DNA from: Cognatitamlana sp035818475
Lineage (GTDB): Bacteria > Bacteroidota > Bacteroidia > Flavobacteriales > Flavobacteriaceae
Assembly (NCBI RefSeq): GCF_035818475.1
Contig: NZ_JAYMGV010000001.1
Location: 2,294,001 to 2,358,000 of the forward strand
Length of the DNA: 64,000 bases
Direction of reading: 5' to 3'
Position 1 is the stretch's first letter. Each line of letters opens with the position of its first letter. Under the pieces are notes generated by a model that was not told the origin of the DNA, did not search any database, and saw only the letters and a list, made by a program, of their open reading frames with translations. The translations under genes and the position numbers were made by a program. Of the stretch, positions 26,983 through 35,491 are shown in pieces.

Positions 26983-27697
26983 AACTTTAAATAAATATTT
27001 TGAAGCTTATAAAAAGCATAAAAAGGAAAGTGAGAGGAACTTAAAAGAATTAATTTGGGCTAATGTATATCATGATAGTATAAGAGGTAAAATATGGTTA
27101 GAAAATCAAGCTCTAAATGTGGGTAGGTGGGCTGGTAATTACGCGTTCTTTTATTTAATGAACAGAATTTTAAGTGATGCTAAACCTAAATCTATTCTTG
27201 AATTTGGGTTGGGGGAGTCCACTAAATTTATATCGTGTTTTTTAAAAAATGAATTGAAAAAAACGAAGCATTTAGTAATTGAAGATGATGAAAACTGGAT
27301 TAAATTGTTTAATTCCAATTTTAAAGTAAATAGTCAAACAAAGATTAAACATATTGCAAGTGAAAATGTTGTTGTAAATGGTTTTAGTACCAAAAGTTAT
27401 AAAGATTTACTGAGTTATGTTGAGGCTGATTATGATTTATACGTTATTGACGGACCCCATGGAAGTCCAAATTACTCGCGGTACAATATTGTTGAAATAG
27501 TAAAAAAGTTTGAAGCTAATAAAGAATTTATTATTGTTTTAGATGATTATAATAGAAGCGGAGAAAAAGAGACTGTAAAAGAAATAATTACAAATTTAGC
27601 ATCGCAAGGTATTCAGTATGAAATTACCGTGTTAAAAGGTGTGGTAGATGTGGCCTTAATAGTCTCAAAAAAGTATAGTTTCTTAAAAACAGTTTAG
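26975..27697 (+). CDS. Class I SAM-methyltransferase-like protein of unknown function
   Basis: 240 aa from ATG 26975 (a TTG lies just before). The segment ILEFGLGESTKFIS resembles SAM-binding motif I, followed by an acidic strand end (HLVIEDDENW). YDLYVIDGPHGSPNYSRYN and FIIVLDDYNRSGE resemble the D-containing strand 4-5 regions of Methyltransf_24-like proteins. I cannot name a family with certainty. Its position between glycosyltransferase genes suggests sugar modification. It overlaps the preceding gene's end. Confidence 0.6.
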   Translation: MLKTLNKYFEAYKKHKKESERNLKELIWANVYHDSIRGKIWLENQALNVGRWAGNYAFFYLMNRILSDAKPKSILEFGLGESTKFISCFLKNELKKTKHLVIEDDENWIKLFNSNFKVNSQTKIKHIASENVVVNGFSTKSYKDLLSYVEADYDLYVIDGPHGSPNYSRYNIVEIVKKFEANKEFIIVLDDYNRSGEKETVKEIITNLASQGIQYEITVLKGVVDVALIVSKKYSFLKTV

Positions 27698-27704
27698 AGA
27701 TACA

Positions 27705-28718
27705 ATGAGAGTAGGGTTAAATCCAAATAAGCATACATACATAGATAGTTCTAGTTATATTCACCAAATTTTAATTCCTGTTTATATACCTAACCATGAA
27801 GGCTATTATAAGGATAGCTTTGAAATTCTGAGAACTTCCTTAAAGTCTGTTTTTAATACTATCCATGATAAAACATTTATAACTATTGTAAATAATGGCA
27901 GCTGCGAAGATGTAAAGATATACCTAGATACATTATATGCGCAAAAGAAAATACAAGAACTTGTTCATACAGAAAATATTGGTAAGCTTAATGCCATTTT
28001 AAAAGGCTTAGTAGGAAGCAATATTGAACTTGTCACAATTGCTGATGCTGATGTCTTTTTTTTAACTAATTGGCAAAAGGAAACTGTGAACGTTTTTAGT
28101 AACATACCAAAAGCAGGTGTTGTTGGTATTGTACCACAGTTTAAAATGTATGAGGCAAATAGTGGTAATGTTATTTTTGATAATATACTAAACAAAAGAA
28201 TGCGGTTTTTACCAGTTAAAAACCCATTGGGAATAGAACGATTTTATGAAAGTATAGGTTGGGATAAAAGTTATAATAAAGATTATTTAAAATATACTTT
28301 GGGTTTAGAAATAGATTCGAAATTAACGGTACTCATTGGTTCAGGACATTTTGTGGCAACTTATAAAAGGGATGTTTTTAAAGATCTTGTTTCCTTTATT
28401 GAATATAAAATGGGAGGGAGTAGTATGGAATTTTTAGACCAGGCTTTGTTGAAAAAAGATTATTGGAGGTTAACTACTCAGGATAATTATGCTTATCATA
28501 TGGGGAATACCTATGAAGAATGGATGACAGAAAATAACGAAACTCAAGACCTTCAAACAGACATACCTTTTAATTTCCCTATTAGAGAAGATGTTAGTAC
28601 TTTAGGTAATTATGTTAAGAATAGAGTTTTTCCAAAATTTGTAATTTCAATTCCCTTTTTTAACAAGCTGTTTTTGAAATGGAAAGGTTTGCCAAAAACA
28701 ATGATTAAAGATTATTAA
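27705..28718 (+). CDS. Glycosyltransferase, GT2-like (GT-A fold)
   Basis: 337-aa protein. ILIPVYIP opens the fold after an unusually long 25-residue lead-in. ITIVNNGSCED and NIGKLNAILKGL follow, then D114-A-D116 (IADADVFF) as the metal site. MGGSSMEFLDQALL later resembles the acceptor/base region. These features fit a GT2-like enzyme, though more divergent than neighbours at 20345 and 23950. It lies 7 bases after the methyltransferase-like gene. Confidence 0.75.
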   Translation: MRVGLNPNKHTYIDSSSYIHQILIPVYIPNHEGYYKDSFEILRTSLKSVFNTIHDKTFITIVNNGSCEDVKIYLDTLYAQKKIQELVHTENIGKLNAILKGLVGSNIELVTIADADVFFLTNWQKETVNVFSNIPKAGVVGIVPQFKMYEANSGNVIFDNILNKRMRFLPVKNPLGIERFYESIGWDKSYNKDYLKYTLGLEIDSKLTVLIGSGHFVATYKRDVFKDLVSFIEYKMGGSSMEFLDQALLKKDYWRLTTQDNYAYHMGNTYEEWMTENNETQDLQTDIPFNFPIREDVSTLGNYVKNRVFPKFVISIPFFNKLFLKWKGLPKTMIKDY

Positions 28719-28743
28719 AACTAGTATACAGTAAAAATATCTC

Positions 28744-30045
28744 ATGAAGATAGTTGTTTGTGCCTTTAGCGTTTATCCAGATTATCCATCCAGTGAAGGG
28801 ATTGTAAATAGAAATTGGATAGAAATTTTAAAAAAAGAAAACGTTGAATTAAACATTTTATCTTTAAAACAAACAGAGATAATAAATGAAACCGGGGCTA
28901 GTTCTATAACCAGTAATACGTTTAGTAATTATCTTTACAAAATATTAAAATCATCTAAGAATAGTATATCACATCTTTGTTATAGAGTAGCAAATAAAAC
29001 TTTAATAAAATTTTTATCTCCCAACAGTACTCTTACCATATTTCAGTATATATGGGTAAGCCAACAGACTTCACGAATAGAAAAGTTTGCAGGCAAGGGA
29101 CCCGATTTTGTTTTCTGGTCAAGAATTTTACCAATAGAGTCGTTAATTCCATTTTTTAAAGCATACAAAAAAGTAAAATTCCCCTTAATTGTAAATATCA
29201 ACGACCCTATTTTTTTACAGGATAATAAAAAAGTCTACCAAATGGAGGAGGGGTTTTTAAAGCGTACTGCAAAAGTTGCACAGTGTTGGACGTTTCCATC
29301 GAGTAAATTGGCTGATTATGCTGCAGATAAGTACGGTTTAGATAGAAAAAGATGTTTTGTGATTCCTCATGCTACTAAAACCCAGAGTAAATTATACTCC
29401 TTTCATTCAGAAAAAAATAGAAAATTAAATTTTTTGTACACAGGTACATTTTACAAAAGTGCTTTTACAGATGAGTTTAAAGTTGCATTGAAACGTTTTA
29501 GTAAACTAGAAATTTCAAAAAATGTTGAGTTCACTTTTATTCTATCTCAATTTGACCAATCCTCGATAGATTGGCTTAAAGAGGCAATTCCTCATGTTAA
29601 GATTTTTACGAAATTAACTTCTGAAAAAGTATTAGAAATAACATCGCATATGGATTGTGTTTTTGTTGTTGATGCAAGTTCGCATTCAATGTTGTTAAAA
29701 GGTAAACTTATTGAGGCTATTTCTTTTGGAATACCGGTTTTTGCAATAACTTATAAACAGTCGATAATGGATAAAGTTGTTCAGGAGTATGGAGGAGTTT
29801 CAGGTTATCAAGATGTTGAAAATGATATTTCTACAAAATTGTTATTAGTTTGTGAAAATTTGAATGATGAAAATTGGGTGACTAATTTTTGTAAAAAAAG
29901 AGAGCGAGTCATGTTTCAAATTTCCGAAGGTGTTATTTTTGAAAAAACTAGAATGGTATCTGAATTTGCTTTAAAAAGATTTTTATGGGAAAATAACAAG
30001 GAAAATATTAAACCTACTTATCTTGAAAATTGTAATTGGCCATAA
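28744..30045 (+). CDS. Glycosyltransferase, GT4-like
   Basis: 433-aa GT-B-like protein. The start KIVVCAFSVYPDYPSSEGIVNRNW gives the first beta strand and a glycine-containing loop. The second domain has LNFLYTGTFYKSAFTDEF, and the donor end reads VVDASSHSMLLKGKLIEAISFGIPVFAI, where the last Glu and GIPV correspond to the GT4 donor site. The first Glu of EX7E is not evident. It sits 25 bases after the GT2-like gene and ends a few bases before the next methyltransferase. Confidence 0.72.
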   Translation: MKIVVCAFSVYPDYPSSEGIVNRNWIEILKKENVELNILSLKQTEIINETGASSITSNTFSNYLYKILKSSKNSISHLCYRVANKTLIKFLSPNSTLTIFQYIWVSQQTSRIEKFAGKGPDFVFWSRILPIESLIPFFKAYKKVKFPLIVNINDPIFLQDNKKVYQMEEGFLKRTAKVAQCWTFPSSKLADYAADKYGLDRKRCFVIPHATKTQSKLYSFHSEKNRKLNFLYTGTFYKSAFTDEFKVALKRFSKLEISKNVEFTFILSQFDQSSIDWLKEAIPHVKIFTKLTSEKVLEITSHMDCVFVVDASSHSMLLKGKLIEAISFGIPVFAITYKQSIMDKVVQEYGGVSGYQDVENDISTKLLLVCENLNDENWVTNFCKKRERVMFQISEGVIFEKTRMVSEFALKRFLWENNKENIKPTYLENCNWP

Positions 30046-30068
30046 ATAATATTGATAAACTTGCATTA

Positions 30069-30728
30069 ATGAATAGATCGAGTACAAAAATAAAATCATA
30101 TAGCAATAGAGCTGAGTTTGCCAAAAGCATACTGAAAAATAATGCATCTAAAGTGCAGAATAATGTTGTGAGTGATATAGGATCTGGATTTGGCAATATG
30201 AAAAGTATTGTTCAAAGTACAGGTGGTAAATGGCAGCCTCTTGATTATGTGAAAAAAATACCAGAATCTATAATATGGGATTTAAACCATAAGGCTCCAA
30301 AAGAAGCAAAGAAAGCAGAGGTTGTACTTTTGTTAGAAGTTTTAGAGCATTTAAACAACCCGCTTTTGGGAATTCAAAATATCTCTAACCATATGGAAAA
30401 AAATGGTATTTTGATTTTAACCACACCAAATCCGCAATCTAGTAAAAATACGTTAAGTTTGTTTTTAAGAGGTGCTTTATATGCATTTCAGGAAAAGCAT
30501 ATAAAGGAAAACCATGTATTTACACCTTGGAAACATGTTGTCTATGAGTTCTTGAAAAGGGGTGGTTTTGAGGTTTTGGAATATGCTATTGTAGATACAC
30601 AATATAAGAGTAGAAAAAGTACCTCTTTAAAAGATTGGTTTAAAGCAAGAATTGAATCGTATATAGAGTATAGAAATCCACTGGCAAAAGGTATGAGCTA
30701 CGGAATAGTAGCAAGAAAAATAAGCTAA
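30069..30728 (+). CDS. Class I SAM-dependent methyltransferase
   Basis: 219 aa from ATG 30069; a TTG at 30036 could add 11 residues but would overlap the preceding gene. SAM motif I is VVSDIGSGFGNM, followed by VVLLLEVLEHLNNP and LILTTPNP. This is the pattern of Methyltransf_11/23 enzymes (EVLEH is typical). WxPWKHVVYEF-type sequence and a basic tail follow. It probably methylates a sugar or precursor of this glycan. The neuB start codon overlaps its stop (TAATG). Confidence 0.8.
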   Translation: MNRSSTKIKSYSNRAEFAKSILKNNASKVQNNVVSDIGSGFGNMKSIVQSTGGKWQPLDYVKKIPESIIWDLNHKAPKEAKKAEVVLLLEVLEHLNNPLLGIQNISNHMEKNGILILTTPNPQSSKNTLSLFLRGALYAFQEKHIKENHVFTPWKHVVYEFLKRGGFEVLEYAIVDTQYKSRKSTSLKDWFKARIESYIEYRNPLAKGMSYGIVARKIS

Positions 30729-31729
30729 TGAGTATAAAGTTAATAGCAGAAATAGGGCAAGCGCACAACGGGAGTTTACAGAAAGCTCATGATTATATTG
30801 AGGCTATTGCAACAACCGGTGTTGACGCTATTAAGTTTCAAACCCATATAGCTGAAGCTGAAAGTAGTATTTATGAACCTTTTAGAGTAAAGTTTACTGA
30901 TAAATATGCTACTAGGTTTGACTATTGGAAAGCAATGGAGTTTTCTTTAAAAGAATGGAAATCTCTTAAAAAACACTGCGATGATGTTGGCATAGAATTT
31001 ATAAGTTCACCCTTTAGTAATGCGGCGGTTGATTTATTAGAAGAGGTAAGGGTTAATTGTTATAAAATTGGTTCAGGGGAGGTCAATAATTTTTTGTTGT
31101 TGGAAAGAATTGCACAAACTGGTAAACCAATTATCCTTTCATCAGGAATGAGTTCCTATCAAGAATTAGATGAAACAGTGAATTTTTTAAAATTGAAAGA
31201 AGCCGATTTTTCTATCTTACAATGTACAACAGCATACCCAACACAGCCAGAGCAATATGGGCTAAATGTTATTCACGAATTAAAATCTAGGTATAACGTT
31301 CCTGTTGGGTTTTCAGATCATTCCGCTAAAATAGAAACATGTGTAGCTGCTGCTGCATTAGGAGCAGAAATATTAGAGTTTCATGCTGTTTTTAGCAAAA
31401 ATGAATTTGGCCCTGACGTTACATCATCATTGACCATAAAAGAGATTAAAATATTAGCGCAACAAGTTAGAAATATAGAAAAGGCGTTTAAGCACCCAGT
31501 TGATAAATTTGATAATTCTAAGTTTGTAGAACTGAAGTCAATTTTTGAGAAATCTTTGGCTGTAAACAAAGATTTATCCAAAGGGCATATTTTAACTTTT
31601 TCAGATTTAGAAGCAAAAAAACCTGCAAATAAAGGCATACCGGTTTCTAAATTTAAAGAGATTATAGGAAAACAATTAACTAGAGAAGTCAAACAATGGG
31701 ACTTTTTAACATCAGGAGATATTAAATGA
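30728..31729 (+). CDS. neuB: N-acetylneuraminate / nonulosonate synthase (NeuB family)
   Basis: Condenses phosphoenolpyruvate with ManNAc (or a related 6-carbon sugar) to make a nine-carbon nonulosonic acid. The 333-aa protein has the TIM-barrel NeuB domain: LIAEIGQAHNGS, IKFQTH, FISSPF, KIGSGEV, LSSGMSS, LQCTTAYPT and GFSDHS. A C-terminal SAF/antifreeze-like domain follows from about residue 275 (KDLSKGHILTFSDLEAKKP). Which acid is made depends on the epimerase product; see NeuC. First gene of the neuB-neuC-neuA block, overlapping neuC by 4 bases. Confidence 0.93.
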   Translation: MSIKLIAEIGQAHNGSLQKAHDYIEAIATTGVDAIKFQTHIAEAESSIYEPFRVKFTDKYATRFDYWKAMEFSLKEWKSLKKHCDDVGIEFISSPFSNAAVDLLEEVRVNCYKIGSGEVNNFLLLERIAQTGKPIILSSGMSSYQELDETVNFLKLKEADFSILQCTTAYPTQPEQYGLNVIHELKSRYNVPVGFSDHSAKIETCVAAAALGAEILEFHAVFSKNEFGPDVTSSLTIKEIKILAQQVRNIEKAFKHPVDKFDNSKFVELKSIFEKSLAVNKDLSKGHILTFSDLEAKKPANKGIPVSKFKEIIGKQLTREVKQWDFLTSGDIK

Positions 31730-32886
31730 GTGTAAGAAAGATATGTGTTGTCATTACTGCGCGTCCGTCCTACAGTAGGATAAAAACTGCTTTAACGGCT
31801 ATTGTTGCGCATCCAAAGTTAGAATTGCAATTAGTGGTTGCTGGTTCGGCGCTTTTAGATCGTTATGGTAATGCGGTAGATTATATTGAGAATGATGGTT
31901 TTAAAATAGATGCAAAGGTTTTTATGGTTTTAGAAGGTGAAAATAAAACGTCTATGGCCAAAACTACAGGTTTAGGAGTTATGGAGCTGGCCAATACCTT
32001 TTACAATTTAAAACCAGATGCCGTGGTTACTATTGCCGACAGGTTTGAAACCTTGGCAACATCAATAGCAGCATCATATCAAAACATACCATTAATTCAC
32101 ATACAAGGAGGGGAAGTTACAGGTAATATAGATGAAAAAGTACGTCATGCCAATACAAAATTAGCAGACATTCATTTGGTAGCTTCAGAAGATGCTAAAA
32201 ATAGGGTGGTTAAAATGGGAGAAGATGCTAATTATGTTTTCAACACGGGCTGTCCTTCAATAGATATTGCTTGCAGCGTTAATAAATCACCCGATTTAAA
32301 TTTTAATCCCATTGAAAAATACGGTGGGGTAGGTAGTAATATTAATTGGCAAGGCGGTTATATAGTAGTAATGCAACACCCCGTAACTACTGAATATGCA
32401 GAGGCCAAAAAGAACGTTTTAGCAACATTAAAAGCAGTACATAAATTGGGTATTCCCGCATTTTGGTTTTGGCCAAATGTAGATGCCGGAGCAGATGGTA
32501 CTTCCAATGGTATTAGGTCTTACAGAGAAATAAACAAACCAGAGAATATTCATTTTTTTAAAAATATGATTCCAGAGGATTTCCTTCGGTTACTTATTAA
32601 TAGTAAGTGTTTGGTGGGTAATTCAAGTGTAGGTATTAGAGAATGCGCTTATTTAGGAGTGCCTGTTGTTAATATTGGAACCCGCCAAAACGGAAGAACC
32701 AGAGGTGTTAACGTTTTAGATGTTTCTTATGACGAAGCCGATATTGAATCGGCTATTTTAAATAGAATAGAACTAGAAAATCATATGACAAGTGATTCTA
32801 TTTATGGTGAGGGGAATTCGGGAGAAAGCATAGCCAATATTTTAGCCGAAGTTGAATTACGTTTTCATAAAACCATTTCGTATTAA
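31726..32886 (+). CDS. neuC: UDP-N-acetylglucosamine 2-epimerase, hydrolysing (NeuC/LegG type)
   Basis: Releases ManNAc (or its diamino analogue) from a UDP-HexNAc. The 386-aa protein carries ITARPSYSRIKTAL at the N-terminus, ADRFETLA, IHIQGGEVTGNIDEKVRHA and GNSSVGIRECAYLGVP, all typical of hydrolysing epimerases rather than WecB. No bacillosamine dehydratase/aminotransferase/acetyltransferase set is present nearby. The simplest reading is UDP-GlcNAc to ManNAc for N-acetylneuraminate, but a LegG role with genes elsewhere is possible. Coupled to neuB by a 4-base overlap. Confidence 0.9.
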   Translation: MSVRKICVVITARPSYSRIKTALTAIVAHPKLELQLVVAGSALLDRYGNAVDYIENDGFKIDAKVFMVLEGENKTSMAKTTGLGVMELANTFYNLKPDAVVTIADRFETLATSIAASYQNIPLIHIQGGEVTGNIDEKVRHANTKLADIHLVASEDAKNRVVKMGEDANYVFNTGCPSIDIACSVNKSPDLNFNPIEKYGGVGSNINWQGGYIVVMQHPVTTEYAEAKKNVLATLKAVHKLGIPAFWFWPNVDAGADGTSNGIRSYREINKPENIHFFKNMIPEDFLRLLINSKCLVGNSSVGIRECAYLGVPVVNIGTRQNGRTRGVNVLDVSYDEADIESAILNRIELENHMTSDSIYGEGNSGESIANILAEVELRFHKTISY

Positions 32887-32950
32887 TGAAACGAACATTA
32901 ATAAATTTTAGACATTTTTCACAAAAGGATATGTTTAAAAATTTTAATGT

Positions 32951-32983
32951 GAGAGCGTAGCGTTTACATACGTTCTCAATTTT
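32951..32983 (+). terminator. Hairpin with T-rich tail between neuC and neuA
   Basis: GAGAGCGTA (32951-32959) pairs with TACGTTCTC (32969-32977), nine pairs with one G-U, across a 9-base loop, followed by AATTTTATAATT. It looks like a weak intrinsic terminator or attenuator inside the operon. Confidence 0.5.
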
Positions 32984-33024
32984 ATAATTATCATAAAACT
33001 AAATAATTAATAAAATTTAAACGT

Positions 33025-33723
33025 ATGAAAATTTTAGGACTCATACCAGCACGTGGAGGCTCTAAATCTATTCCTAAAAAGAATATAAAAATTCTTAATG
33101 GTAAGCCTTTAATTCAATACACTGTTGAAGCCGCTTCTGATTCGAAAAAACTGGAGCGATTTATTTTAAGTTCTGATGATGAAGCCATTATTAAGGTAGC
33201 TAAACAATTAAACGTTGAGGTGCCATTTGTAAGGCCTAAACATCTGGCAGAAGATACATCACCAACTTTAGGAGTCATTCAGCATGCATTAAGGTTTTAC
33301 GAAGAACAACATATACATTTTGATGCTGTATGTCTTCTGCAAGTTACAAGTCCTTTTAAAACCGGAGCGTTTATTGATAAAGCCATAGAGAAATTTATAA
33401 CATCTGGTTGTGATGCCTTAGTGTCGGTTCAAAAAGTACCTGATGAGTATAATCCGCATTGGACTTTCAAAGAAACTATTGATGGTCATTTGAAATTAGT
33501 TACAGGAGAAGAGCATATAATTCCCAGACGTCAGGATTTACCTGAAATTTATCATAGAGACGGGCTCATTTATATAACAAAAACCAATGTTCTGTTGGAG
33601 CAAAACTCTCTTTATGGTTCTAAATTGACTTATATCAAATCGCCATCAGATTACACCATAAATATTGATACTATTGAAGACTGGAAACAAGCGGAACTAT
33701 TTTTAAAGTCTAAAAACATATAG
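33025..33723 (+). CDS. neuA: CMP-N-acylneuraminate (nonulosonate) cytidylyltransferase
   Basis: Activates the nonulosonic acid with CTP to CMP-sugar for transfer. The 232-aa protein opens with the nucleotide-binding LIPARGGSKSIPKKN loop. LLQVTSPFKTGAFIDKAI and IDTIEDWKQAE follow, typical of NeuA/LegF/PseF. It is the short single-domain form without an added esterase. It is separated from neuC by 138 bases containing a hairpin and lies 1 base from the amidotransferase gene that follows. Confidence 0.92.
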   Translation: MKILGLIPARGGSKSIPKKNIKILNGKPLIQYTVEAASDSKKLERFILSSDDEAIIKVAKQLNVEVPFVRPKHLAEDTSPTLGVIQHALRFYEEQHIHFDAVCLLQVTSPFKTGAFIDKAIEKFITSGCDALVSVQKVPDEYNPHWTFKETIDGHLKLVTGEEHIIPRRQDLPEIYHRDGLIYITKTNVLLEQNSLYGSKLTYIKSPSDYTINIDTIEDWKQAELFLKSKNI

Positions 33724-33724
33724 T

Positions 33725-35431
33725 ATGTGTGGAATTGCCGGAATTATTGGATCTGACAATTACCAATTTGAAATACATAAGATGTTGGAGTCTCAGGCGC
33801 ATAGAGGACCAGATTTCACCGGAACTTATTTTGATAATGGCTTTGCAACCTTAGGGCATAACAGGCTTTCCATTATTGACTTGTCTTCAAACGCTAATCA
33901 GCCTTTTAAAGATATCACTAAAAGATTTACTATTGTTTTTAACGGTGAAATTTATAATTATTTAGAGCTTCGTGACCGTTTAAAAAATGATTATGATTTT
34001 CAAACGTCTTCTGATACAGAAGTGCTATTAGCAGCTTTCGTTAAATATGGCAAAACATGTTTAAAAATGTTAAATGGCATGTTCTCATTTGCTATTTGGG
34101 ATAATTTGAACAAAGAATTATTTGCTGCCAGAGACCGGTTTGGAATTAAACCATTTTATTATTCATACAACAATAATAAACTGATTTTTTCTAGTGAAAT
34201 TAAAGCAATCCATAAAGCAGGGAGTGATAAAATTCCAAATGAAAATGTATGGTCTGGTTATTTCATAAATGGTAGTTATGGAGCTCCCAATGAAACATTT
34301 TGGAAAGATATCAATCAATTACCTGCCGGGCATTTCTTAGAATATTCCAACGGACATGTAAAAGTTGAAAAATGGTATGATTTTGTTGATAGAGTACGGC
34401 ATCAACCCAAACTAACAAACTATCAGGAAGCCCAAGAGGAGTACATTAGGTTGCTGGTAGATAGCATTAAACTAAGATTTAGGGCAGATGTGCCTGTAGG
34501 ATTTAATGTTAGTGGCGGATTAGATAGTTCGGCACTATTGGCTTTGGCCAATATCTCCCAAAATGATATATCTAAAATAGAAGCTTTTACGTTTTATACA
34601 AACAATGAAGATTATGACGAATTACCTTGGGTTGAGCAAATCATAGGTATTTATAACAATCCATTAAATAAAGTTTTAATGTCTTCAAACGAAGTGGTAT
34701 CAATATCAAAAACTATATCAGATATCCAAGATGAACCTTATGGAGGCATCCCTACTTTGGCGTATTCTAAATTGTTTGCTTCAGCATCAAAAAAAGGTAT
34801 AAAGGTATTGTTGGATGGTCAGGGAATGGATGAACAGCTTGCCGGATACGATTACTATAGAAATGCGTCAAACGTTACTATTCAGGGTATTCATAAAAGC
34901 CCATTTAGGAAAAATATGTTAAGTGACGCCTTCATAGAGCTTGCTTCAAAAAAAGACCACCCAAAACCTTTTAACTCAACAGTAAAGAATACACAATATA
35001 GAGATTTGTTTTATACAAAAATCCCAAGAGCTTTACGTTTTAATGATAGAGTGTCTATGGCACATTCAACAGAATTAAGAGTGCCCTTTTTAGATTACAG
35101 ATTGATTGAGTTTGCATTTTCACTTCCTACGGAATTTAAGATAAAAGATAACCAGGGGAAACAGATTTTAAGAGATGTTATTTCAAAATACGTAGACAAA
35201 AAAGTTACTTACGCACCTAAACGCCCTTTACAAACGCCACAACGGGAATGGTTAGGGGAAGATCTAAAAGGGTATGTAGAAAATTGTATCAACAGCATAA
35301 AATCTTCAGAATATAAATCATGGTTTAACATAAAGGAATTAGATTTAGAGTGGAACAGGTATTTGGCTGGTGATAATCAATCGAGTTTTCATATTTGGCA
35401 ATTGATCAATTTCTCATTGTTAATGTCATGA
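33725..35431 (+). CDS. Asparagine synthetase-like glutamine amidotransferase
   Basis: 568-aa two-domain enzyme. The N-terminal class II glutaminase domain begins with catalytic Cys2 (MCGIAGIIG), with AHRGPD and FNGEIYNY following. The C-terminal ATP-pyrophosphatase domain carries SGGLDSS at 263-269 and DGQGMDEQLAGY. Canonical AsnB makes asparagine. Homologues within O-antigen loci, such as WbpS, are thought to amidate uronic-acid sugars. Location 1 base after neuA favours glycan amidation, but true asparagine synthesis cannot be excluded. Confidence 0.85.
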   Translation: MCGIAGIIGSDNYQFEIHKMLESQAHRGPDFTGTYFDNGFATLGHNRLSIIDLSSNANQPFKDITKRFTIVFNGEIYNYLELRDRLKNDYDFQTSSDTEVLLAAFVKYGKTCLKMLNGMFSFAIWDNLNKELFAARDRFGIKPFYYSYNNNKLIFSSEIKAIHKAGSDKIPNENVWSGYFINGSYGAPNETFWKDINQLPAGHFLEYSNGHVKVEKWYDFVDRVRHQPKLTNYQEAQEEYIRLLVDSIKLRFRADVPVGFNVSGGLDSSALLALANISQNDISKIEAFTFYTNNEDYDELPWVEQIIGIYNNPLNKVLMSSNEVVSISKTISDIQDEPYGGIPTLAYSKLFASASKKGIKVLLDGQGMDEQLAGYDYYRNASNVTIQGIHKSPFRKNMLSDAFIELASKKDHPKPFNSTVKNTQYRDLFYTKIPRALRFNDRVSMAHSTELRVPFLDYRLIEFAFSLPTEFKIKDNQGKQILRDVISKYVDKKVTYAPKRPLQTPQREWLGEDLKGYVENCINSIKSSEYKSWFNIKELDLEWNRYLAGDNQSSFHIWQLINFSLLMS

Positions 35432-35491
35432 CAGCCTATGTTTTATTACTAAAAATAATATCTTTAACATTTTAAACAAACTTCAAAAAAC

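Noticed and set aside
30728..33723. Pseudaminic or legionaminic acid pathway
   Set aside because: No PseB/LegB dehydratase, PseC/LegC aminotransferase or matching acetyltransferase was found in the window, although genes elsewhere cannot be excluded.
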